Of a stretch of 5,053 bases of DNA, positions 1 to 4,974 are shown one piece after another. The DNA is from an uncultured Blautia sp. (GTDB taxonomy: Bacteria; Bacillota; Clostridia; Lachnospirales; Lachnospiraceae): NCBI GenBank assembly GCA_900539145.1, contig UQAX01000074.1, positions 1-5,053 of the forward strand, read 5' to 3'. Below the pieces are notes generated by a model. That model ran no database searches, was not told the origin of the DNA, and was given only the letters and a program-made list of their open reading frames with translations. Positions within the stretch are counted from its first letter, which is position 1. Every line of letters begins with the position of its first letter. A program made the position numbers and the translations under genes.

Positions 1-84
1 ATTTTGGTGCAAGCGTGATTCATGGGCAGCGTAGCAATATTTTGCGCTTACGATTTCTTTCCATTTTTTAATGTTTTCTTGCAT
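1..84 (-). CDS. Partial 5' end of an unrecognised protein (runs off the left edge)
   Basis: An open frame reads from an ATG at 84 to the window edge with no stop, giving 28 residues that begin MQENIKKWKEIVSAKYCYAA. The composition (Lys/Glu-rich start, then a Tyr/Ala/His stretch) looks like a soluble N-terminus and not random AT-rich sequence. An in-frame stop (TGA, 91-93) lies just upstream, so 84 is the first ATG in this frame. The ribosome binding site is not convincing for this start: the good GAAGGAG at 118-124 is far upstream, and only a weak GAG sits nearby. Two other ATGs (103 and 94) open a different frame that ends after 11 codons. The gene follows the operon terminator and is probably a separate transcription unit. 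I do not recognise the family, and 28 residues are too few to assign a function. Confidence 0.4.
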   Translation of the reverse strand, partial: MQENIKKWKEIVSAKYCYAAHESRLHQN

Positions 85-124
85 ATTTTCTCATTTTTTC
101 CATACCTTACAAAAAAACTCCTTC

Positions 125-154
125 ATTATCCTTTTTTTCTTATAATATTTACAA
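125..154 (-). promoter_or_regulatory. Possible promoter for the left-edge gene
   Basis: Reading the minus strand, TTGTAA (149-154) and GATAAT (125-130) are separated by 18 bases in a very AT-rich stretch just after the operon terminator. This would be a plausible sigma-A promoter. The strong GAAGGAG at 118-124 directly follows the -10 and would fall at or before the transcript start, so either the -10 or that ribosome binding site is misassigned. AT-rich sequence produces such matches easily. Confidence 0.28.
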
Positions 155-160
155 TAAATA

Positions 161-205
161 TGAAAAAATAAAGAAGACGAAAGAAATGAATGCTTTCGTC
201 TTCTT
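161..205 (-). terminator. Rho-independent terminator of the choline operon
   Basis: A perfect 13-bp stem (171-183 paired with 193-205) encloses a 9-base loop. On the minus strand it is followed directly by TATTTTTTCAT, a good U-tract. It lies 11 bases past the stop codon of the BCCT transporter gene, so it ends the three-gene transcript. The plus-strand side is also T-rich (207 onward), so the structure could work in both directions, but no plus-strand gene is visible that would use it. Confidence 0.9.
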
Positions 206-216
206 ACTCTTCCTTT

Positions 217-1737
217 TTATTTTTTCTCTTTCAAATATTTCCCCGCATCTTTTATAAAACTAACCGCAATCATCACAATCACAATCCCTATGGGAAATGC
301 CGCCACAATACTCACAGACTGCAAATTACTCATGGAGCTTTCCGAAAAGACCAGTCCGATAGGAAGCACAATTAACAAAATACACCATATCAACTGGATG
401 AACTTGCTTGGACTCTGATTTTCTCCCAGCTTTCTGTAACTGTAACAGGACGCTGTCAACGCAATGGAGTCAAAGGATGTGGCATAAAATGCAATCATCG
501 TAATTAACAGCAACACTAAAACCAATGGCGCACATGGCAACGTTTTAATAACAGAAATAATCATTCCGTATACATCTCCGTCAGCCTGATACTGTGCAAT
601 GAAGTCTGCCGCACCGGATGTCTGAAGTCCCATAGAATAATTTCCTAAAATCACAAAGCTTACCAGTGTAGAACCTACTCCAAATCCATATCCGCCTAAA
701 ATCGTCTGGCGAATGGTTCTTCCTCTGGAAATACTTCCGATAAAAAACGGCGCCGCAACACACCAAACCATCCAATAAGCCCAGTAATAAATAGTCCAAT
801 TCTGAGGGAAAGAAGTGGTTCTTTGAGGGTCAGTAAAAGTAGCCAGCTCCACAAATTCTCCAATCATCTTTCCGAAAGAAGCAAATCCCGACTCAATAAT
901 ATATTTTGTCTTGCCTCCAAATAAAAGGACAAACAGCAATAATCCAAAAAACAAATAAATACACGCTTTTGCCAGAAAACTAATCCCCTTAAATCCATGT
1001 AAAAGAGAATACGTGTAAACAAGACAAGTCAAAAGCAGAATAATAATGGTAATTACGGTACGGCTGATTTCAACATGGAACAATTCACTTACCACTTCTG
1101 CCATCAAAGGAGTTGCAACACTGAAGGTTGTTGCTGTTCCTGCCAGCAGAGCAAATACTGCCAATAAGTCGATAATTTTTCCTGCAAATCCGTCGGTATG
1201 TTTCCCTAATAACGGACGGCATGCTTCCGAATATTTCTGACGGTCTCTTTTTCTTACGTGGAGCATAAACCCAAATGCCGCTGCCAAAACAAGGTAAAAT
1301 CCCCATGGAATAAAGCTCCAGTGGAACATTGGGAACACCCCTGCCCAATCCTGTACACTTCCCAGCTCTGCAATGTGGGGGTCTGCTGCATACATTACCC
1401 ATTCTGAAAAAGAATAGAACAAAATATCTGCCGCAAGTCCACAGGTAAACATCATACTTCCCCATGCAAAAAAGGAATATTTCGGTTTCTCATCCTTGCC
1501 GCCTAATACAATATCACCATACTTTGACATTGCTATATAAATAGAAAGTAAAAATACACCCAATCCGATTATCAGATAATACGTTCCAAATGTATCGCCA
1601 AAAAAGAAGCGAATTTGACTCAAAACTGCATTGGATTGCTCCGGCATAAGGAAAAATAACACACTAAGGGCAACTACAATTCCAAGAGGAACCAGCGTAA
1701 TGGTCCAATCAATCTGCTTTTTACTGTCTTTCTTCAT
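217..1737 (-). CDS. BCCT-family transporter, probable choline (or betaine) importer
   Basis: This 506-residue membrane protein is a secondary transporter for quaternary amines, of normal BCCT length with about 12 hydrophobic segments. The TM4-like segment has H139-W140, W145 and Y148, the same spacing as the betaine-cage residues W189, W194 and Y197 of BetP. The TM8-like signature follows as W314, YYW 317-319, W322 and W325, then ISRGRTIR (336-343), the loop typical of the family. The glycine-rich TM3 stretch is diverged (CGLAADILFYSF, 99-110) and carries Asp104 where sodium-coupled BetP has Gly153; proton-coupled choline carriers such as BetT have Asp there. The start is firm: AGGAGG lies 8 bases before the ATG. 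The gene overlaps the end of licC by 17 bases and is last in the operon, next to choline kinase and cytidylyltransferase genes. That context makes choline the likeliest substrate and osmoprotection less likely. The substrate is inferred; the family is certain. Confidence 0.93.
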   Translation of the reverse strand: MKKDSKKQIDWTITLVPLGIVVALSVLFFLMPEQSNAVLSQIRFFFGDTFGTYYLIIGLGVFLLSIYIAMSKYGDIVLGGKDEKPKYSFFAWGSMMFTCGLAADILFYSFSEWVMYAADPHIAELGSVQDWAGVFPMFHWSFIPWGFYLVLAAAFGFMLHVRKRDRQKYSEACRPLLGKHTDGFAGKIIDLLAVFALLAGTATTFSVATPLMAEVVSELFHVEISRTVITIIILLLTCLVYTYSLLHGFKGISFLAKACIYLFFGLLLFVLLFGGKTKYIIESGFASFGKMIGEFVELATFTDPQRTTSFPQNWTIYYWAYWMVWCVAAPFFIGSISRGRTIRQTILGGYGFGVGSTLVSFVILGNYSMGLQTSGAADFIAQYQADGDVYGMIISVIKTLPCAPLVLVLLLITMIAFYATSFDSIALTASCYSYRKLGENQSPSKFIQLIWCILLIVLPIGLVFSESSMSNLQSVSIVAAFPIGIVIVMIAVSFIKDAGKYLKEKK

Positions 1738-2458
1738 CTGAATTTCCTCCTAAATATTTCTTGTAACTACTGTCCAGCATAGCAAGCTCTGACAGATTAT
1801 CCACCTCGATAATATCTCCGGCCTGCATTTTGCGAATTCCCAGCTGATATTCCTGCGGATGACAAAACATTGCCACATCATCCCAGTAAATCTGACGGTT
1901 TTCTTTTTCCTCAAATTCTTCTTCCAGATGCTTTTTCAGCTTCTTTCCGTCTTCTGCGTTCCAGCGGGAAATGCTAAAAAGCTGCCAGCCCGATTTTCCT
2001 CCGGTTCTGCTGCAAGATTTTACAATTCCATTCTCCACCGTCATCAGCCATTCATCCGTTTCTTCGTCCGTCCAGACTGCATTGTAACCGGAACGCTCAA
2101 ACTCCGGCGCCAGAATAGAGGAATTATAAATAATCTGGTCTCCATCCAAAATAATTACATCTTCCAGATAAGCCCTTGCCACATACAGAGAAGAAATGTT
2201 GTTATAAATATCATAGTAAGGATTTTCAATCAGTTTTACCTGTGGATATTCCTGCTCTAAAACCGCAAATTTCTCTTTTAAATACCCTACGACCACGTAA
2301 ATTTCCGATATTCCATTCTCTAAAAGTCCCTGTATAACTGTATCAATCATTCGTACCCCGTTTACCCTTACAAGTGGTTTTGGAGTCTCTAATGTCACCG
2401 GCTGCATCCTCTTTCCAATTCCTGCCGCCATAATAATCCCACGCTTTACTTTATACAT
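1721..2458 (-). CDS. licC: CTP:phosphocholine cytidylyltransferase (LicC type)
   Basis: This 245-residue cytoplasmic enzyme probably makes CDP-choline from CTP and phosphocholine. It is a single GT-A nucleotidyltransferase domain, close to the size of pneumococcal LicC. The nucleotide-binding signature spans residues 8-30 (IIMAAGIGKRM, then TPKPLV with K28). A VVGYLKEKF strand-helix follows at 56-64, then the LicC-like block NPYYDIYNNISSLY (79-92), ILDGD (103-107) with the metal-binding Asp, and YWDDVAM (191-197) with the second acidic cluster. EVDNLSEL (218-225) matches the usual C-terminal Glu-hydrophobic-Asp element. The start overlaps the stop of the upstream fusion gene by 8 bases (ATGTATAA). 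GGAAGG lies 11 bases ahead, so coupling to the upstream gene is likely. The acidic residues are intact here, unlike the related domain in the upstream fusion. Other small-molecule nucleotidyltransferases share the fold; the neighbouring choline kinase domain and BCCT carrier support the phosphocholine assignment. Confidence 0.88.
   Translation of the reverse strand: MYKVKRGIIMAAGIGKRMQPVTLETPKPLVRVNGVRMIDTVIQGLLENGISEIYVVVGYLKEKFAVLEQEYPQVKLIENPYYDIYNNISSLYVARAYLEDVIILDGDQIIYNSSILAPEFERSGYNAVWTDEETDEWLMTVENGIVKSCSRTGGKSGWQLFSISRWNAEDGKKLKKHLEEEFEEKENRQIYWDDVAMFCHPQEYQLGIRKMQAGDIIEVDNLSELAMLDSSYKKYLGGNSDEERQ
1746..1751 (-). promoter_or_regulatory. Ribosome binding site of the BCCT transporter gene
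   Basis: AGGAGG on the minus strand sits 8 bases before the ATG at 1737, inside the last codons of the upstream licC gene. It fixes the transporter start and lets ribosomes re-initiate while finishing licC. Confidence 0.85.
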
Positions 2459-4214
2459 TTTCTTCTTTTCCTTCCCTGCTGAGTTCTTCCTTTACAATCC
2501 TATAATAATCCTTTGCATATCGGTATTGTTTCAGAGAATATTCCCCAAATTCAACACCGCAGATACTCTTATATTCACACCAGTTGCTCCATAAAAATCC
2601 GCATACGGCAATGTACGCATAAATTTTTATTCTGACAGCCCTATCGCAATGATTGTCAAAATAAGCATCAATCAGCTTCTCTACATGCTCTCTGTCGTAC
2701 ATGGCATAAATGGCAAACATAGCAATATCCACGTGCACATCCTGCATTCCCGCATATTCCCAGTCAATCAAACGAATTTCATCACCTGTGAAAAGGAAAT
2801 TGTCCGGAACTGCATCAATATGAGTAAGTGCAATGTTCTTAGGAGCTTTATCGATATATTCTTTCAGCTCATATACCTTCCTTTTCGTCTCCTCATAATC
2901 ACGATACATGGATTTTGCACCGTTTCGCAGCGCCTCATAATATTCTATCTGCCCAAACAAGTTAAATTCATGCTTGACCTGAAGCTTGCACTCATGAAAT
3001 TTGCGAAGCTTTTGCATACATTTCTGCACATCTTCCTCTGCATAAGGGTCGCATACTCTGGCATCATCTAAAAATTTTGTGATTTTGTAGCCTGTCTCAG
3101 GAGACATATAGCAAACCGGGTCACAAATATTTTGTCCTTCCAATGCCTGATAAACATCGTATTCATTCTTACGATTAATCATCTTATCCGTTCCCTCTCC
3201 CGGAACACGCATAATATAGCGTTCTCCCCGACAGCAGAACTCAAAGGAACGGTTTGTCATGCCCTTTTTCAAAGCCTTTATCCCTACAATTTCCTTTGCA
3301 TCACAGGAAAGCACCTCGGAAATCAGAGAAATAATATCAGAATTTAACTGATTAGAGTCTTCATCCAAATCCCTTAATTCCTCTAAGGTGTTGATTTCAT
3401 ACACCAGATTTTGAGAAACCTCACGAGGCTTTAAAATCATCTTGCCGTCTTTCATTGCCGCTTCTTCCCAAAAAGCGTAAGAATATTCTCTTTCTTTTGA
3501 AAGGCGCAAAATATTTTCTTTTAAAATCTCCGCATCCTTCTTCAAAATATAAGAAATGCCAAACATCTGATTTCCCGGCTCATTCTTCTTAGTCTCAACA
3601 ATCTCCTTCTTACGATTAATCCTTACATTACTTTCCTCAACCTCTTTGTCGCTGAGCATATACCAGGAATACCATTCCTTATCAGAAAATGGATTTTCAA
3701 AACACCATAAATCACAAGGCAAAATATAAGTATTTCCAAGCTTATCCATAACCCGCTTTAAAGAATAGAGATTGTTCTTTGTCATATAGTCCTTGTTGTA
3801 CACCAGATTTACATTGTATTTATCAATTAAATACTCATATTGCTCCTTCATAAATCCTACAACAATGTCAATGTTAAAAACACCGACTTCGTGTAACTGT
3901 TTAATCAGCCTTTCAATCAATGGCTCACTTTTCACCTCTAAAATTCCTTTTGGAACTTCCACATTGATAGGAACCATTCTCATTCCAAATCCCGCGGCAA
4001 GAATAATTGCATTTTCCGGCTTCTTTTCTTCTAATTCCTCGTATACCTTTAAGGTACACTGCATTTTTTCATCTAAATAACCAAGTTCTGTCAGTTTCTT
4101 CAAAGAACTGTTTACCTTGCCCAGAGAATATCCCGTTATCTCTGATAAAATTCTCTGGTTCACATAATCCTGCTCCATGATGCAGTTCATCAAATCATAC
4201 TCTTGAATGTTCAT
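2451..4214 (-). CDS. licCA: Fusion of winged HTH, LicC-like nucleotidyltransferase and LicA-like choline kinase
   Basis: This 587-residue protein has three parts. Residues 1-60 form a winged helix-turn-helix (YVNQRILSEITGYSLGKVNS, then SLKKLTELGYL as recognition helix and wing). Residues 68-285 are a LicC-like nucleotidyltransferase: AIILAAGFGMRM, VPKGIL with K89, VVGFMKEQY, YILPCD with D168, YAFWEEAAM and YEINTLEEL. Residues 290-587 are a LicA/APH-type choline kinase: GMTNRSF (318-324), YIMRVPGEGT (333-342), a Brenner-type loop with H465, D467 and N472, and LIDWEYAG (482-489) with metal-binding D484, followed by DIAMF. The kinase would make phosphocholine and the nucleotidyltransferase CDP-choline. 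A licCA fusion is known from Treponema denticola, from memory. Oddly, the first Asp of the usual DxD is Pro166 and the WDD motif is WEE, so cytidylyltransferase activity is less certain. Start chosen: the ATG at 4214 has AGGAG 7 bases ahead, while an in-frame ATG at 4244 lies about where transcription should begin. First gene of the operon. Confidence 0.9.
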   Translation of the reverse strand: MNIQEYDLMNCIMEQDYVNQRILSEITGYSLGKVNSSLKKLTELGYLDEKMQCTLKVYEELEEKKPENAIILAAGFGMRMVPINVEVPKGILEVKSEPLIERLIKQLHEVGVFNIDIVVGFMKEQYEYLIDKYNVNLVYNKDYMTKNNLYSLKRVMDKLGNTYILPCDLWCFENPFSDKEWYSWYMLSDKEVEESNVRINRKKEIVETKKNEPGNQMFGISYILKKDAEILKENILRLSKEREYSYAFWEEAAMKDGKMILKPREVSQNLVYEINTLEELRDLDEDSNQLNSDIISLISEVLSCDAKEIVGIKALKKGMTNRSFEFCCRGERYIMRVPGEGTDKMINRKNEYDVYQALEGQNICDPVCYMSPETGYKITKFLDDARVCDPYAEEDVQKCMQKLRKFHECKLQVKHEFNLFGQIEYYEALRNGAKSMYRDYEETKRKVYELKEYIDKAPKNIALTHIDAVPDNFLFTGDEIRLIDWEYAGMQDVHVDIAMFAIYAMYDREHVEKLIDAYFDNHCDRAVRIKIYAYIAVCGFLWSNWCEYKSICGVEFGEYSLKQYRYAKDYYRIVKEELSREGKEENV

Positions 4215-4244
4215 GTTCTTTCTCCTTTTATTTTTTATGAACAT
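4207..4244 (-). promoter_or_regulatory. Inverted repeat around the leader and start codon of the operon
   Basis: Two perfect 8-base arms, ATGTTCAT at 4207-4214 and its complement ATGAACAT at 4237-4244 (plus-strand reading), lie 30 bases apart centre to centre. In the minus-strand mRNA the first arm would start near the predicted 5' end and pair with the arm holding the AUG start codon, leaving AGGAG in a 22-base loop. It could be a translational hairpin or a pair of operator half-sites over the transcription start. The arms are AT-rich and the loop is long, so the RNA fold may be marginal. Confidence 0.45.
4222..4226 (-). promoter_or_regulatory. Ribosome binding site that fixes the fusion-gene start
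   Basis: AGGAG on the minus strand lies 7 bases before the ATG at 4214. It supports the 587-residue product over the 597-residue reading from 4244, which has no ribosome binding site. It falls in the loop of the inverted repeat spanning 4207-4244. Confidence 0.85.
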
Positions 4245-4250
4245 AAGGGT

Positions 4251-4279
4251 ATCATAGCACTTTTGACGGAAAGACGCAA
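4251..4279 (-). promoter_or_regulatory. Promoter of the choline operon (extended -10)
   Basis: On the minus strand, TTGCGT (4274-4279) is followed after 17 bases by TATGAT (4251-4256), preceded by TGC, which makes an extended -10. Transcription would start near 4244, giving a leader of about 30 bases with the AGGAG site and ATG at 4214. It lies in the only gap between the XRE gene and the fusion gene. No terminator is visible before it, so read-through from the XRE gene is possible. Confidence 0.68.
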
Positions 4280-4289
4280 GAAGTATTTT

Positions 4290-4526
4290 TTATATCATAA
4301 TATTTCTAAATTCCTCTGTATCAAAGAAGTCTTTCAGTGAAACATCCAATCCCTCACAAATTTTAGCGATTGCAAATATCCCCGGATTTTTCACCGAACC
4401 ATCTGCAATCTGTAATACTGTTTCAAGAGGGACTTCCGATTTAGATGATAATTCCTCATATGTAAGTTTCTTTTCCTTACACAATTCATTTACACGTTCT
4501 GCTAATAGCTTTCGTGCATTGGCCAT
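4290..4526 (-). CDS. Small XRE-family helix-turn-helix DNA-binding protein
   Basis: This 78-residue protein is a single Cro/C1-type helix-turn-helix domain, the size of minimal XRE repressors. The order is helix 1 (ARKLLAERVNELCKEKK, 4-20), then LTYEELSSKSEVPLETVLQI (21-40) covering the helix-turn-helix pair, then PGIFAIAKICEGLDVSLKDFF (48-68), the conserved fourth and fifth helices. No extra sensory or dimerisation domain is present. The start is set by AGGAG placed 9 bases before the ATG at 4526; the ATG three codons upstream (4535) touches that site directly and is unsuitable. It follows the unrecognised ORF at 4572-4901 by 45 bases on the same strand and ends 75 bases before the choline operon start. 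It could regulate itself, the neighbouring ORF or the operon, but nothing in the sequence decides this. Small XRE proteins are common on mobile DNA, which fits the IS boundary next door. Confidence 0.87.
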   Translation of the reverse strand: MANARKLLAERVNELCKEKKLTYEELSSKSEVPLETVLQIADGSVKNPGIFAIAKICEGLDVSLKDFFDTEEFRNIMI

Positions 4527-4535
4527 AGATAACAT

Positions 4536-4540
4536 CTCCT
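4536..4540 (-). promoter_or_regulatory. Ribosome binding site of the XRE gene
   Basis: AGGAG on the minus strand abuts the ATG at 4535 and lies 9 bases before the ATG at 4526. The spacing selects the downstream start, giving a 78-residue product in place of 81. Confidence 0.78.
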
Positions 4541-4571
4541 TTTTTCTAAAGTGTCTCCATAAGTTTATGCA

Positions 4572-4901
4572 TTATTCTATTTTATCTTTGAGCTCTTCTT
4601 GTATCTTACCAACATGCTCCTCTGTTTTTCCCTTCTTCACAAACTCTGCAGAATCTGTAATCTTCCCTCTCCTAACATTTCTTTTAAGAAGATAACTCTG
4701 ACAAATAAAATCAAATCCTGATGGAATTTTACTGGCACTACCACAACTACCAACGCTTAACCGATATGCTCCTTTCTCCATAGTACGGATATGCTTTCCC
4801 TGGAGTTGTTCATTTGTCTTTTTATCGTAAGCGCAAGATAATTCGACGGATTGTGTTGCCCTAAAAATCATTCCATAATAATCATTAGAAAATGCAAGCA
4901 T
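4572..4901 (-). CDS. Unrecognised ORF, probably a gene remnant fused to an IS66 end
   Basis: This 109-residue ORF is of unknown function. It appears chimeric. Codons 1-25 (to Tyr25) lie inside the putative IS66 left end that begins at 4827, and Asp26 is the first residue from outside it. The downstream part (26-109) looks coding, with balanced codon use, a Ser/Gly/Cys stretch (RLSVGSCGSASK, 47-58), an aromatic block (GFDFICQSYLLKRNVRRGK, 62-80) and a Lys/Glu-rich C-terminal helix. I cannot assign it to a family. No signal peptide or membrane segment is seen. The ribosome binding site before 4901 is weak (AGAAG about 10 bases away) and a stop codon lies two codons upstream. The likeliest story is that the element inserted into a gene, removed its start and promoter, and supplied a new in-frame ATG. 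Whether it is expressed is unknown. The XRE gene follows on the same strand, so the two may once have formed an operon. Confidence 0.5.
   Translation of the reverse strand: MLAFSNDYYGMIFRATQSVELSCAYDKKTNEQLQGKHIRTMEKGAYRLSVGSCGSASKIPSGFDFICQSYLLKRNVRRGKITDSAEFVKKGKTEEHVGKIQEELKDKIE
4851..4879 (+). promoter_or_regulatory. Possible promoter for IS66 tnpA
   Basis: TTGTGT (4851-4856) and CATAAT (4874-4879) are 17 bases apart on the plus strand, upstream of tnpA and inside the putative IS end. The -10 matches consensus at five of six bases; the -35 matches only at TTG. It would give a leader of about 90 bases that contains both copies of the direct repeat. Confidence 0.3.
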
Positions 4902-4954
4902 TTCACTTTATCTTCTCTTGCCAGAAATGATAGATGCGAGCATTTTACTCTATC
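4892..4954 (+). repeat. Pair of 21-bp direct repeats upstream of IS66 tnpA
   Basis: The copies at 4892-4912 and 4934-4954 differ at 3 of 21 positions, all transitions. They start 42 bases apart, about four helical turns. Each begins with ATGCRAGCAT, a small inverted repeat with arms ATGC and GCAT around a 2-base centre. This layout suits binding sites for a dimeric protein, such as the element's own transposition proteins or a regulator. Their position just before tnpA also fits autoregulation. The function is inferred. Confidence 0.6.
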
Positions 4955-4974
4955 CGATTTATGGAGGTGTGCTC

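Noticed and set aside
190..375. Plus-strand open frame of 61 codons
   Set aside because: It starts in the terminator loop and runs antisense to the transporter C-terminus; there is no supporting signal.
581..799. Minus-strand open frame of 72 codons
   Set aside because: It lies in another frame inside the BCCT transporter gene, whose family motifs are intact across the same stretch, and its product shows no domain.
1085..1465. Minus-strand open frame of 126 codons
   Set aside because: It is an out-of-frame shadow of the transporter gene; the real frame carries the TM3 and TM4 motifs here.
1859..2260. Plus-strand open frame of 133 codons
   Set aside because: It is antisense to licC, which has a full set of conserved motifs; the plus-strand product is low-complexity Phe/Ile-rich.
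2649..3071. Plus-strand open frame of 140 codons
   Set aside because: It is antisense to the choline kinase domain, with no convincing ribosome binding site or recognisable domain.
3793..4080. Plus-strand open frame of 95 codons
   Set aside because: It is antisense to the fused nucleotidyltransferase domain; Ser/Ile/Phe-rich content is typical of the reverse of an A-rich gene.
4215..4244. Ten-codon N-terminal extension of the fusion gene (start at 4244)
   Set aside because: The ATG at 4244 falls at the predicted transcript start and has no ribosome binding site, while the ATG at 4214 has AGGAG at 7 bases.
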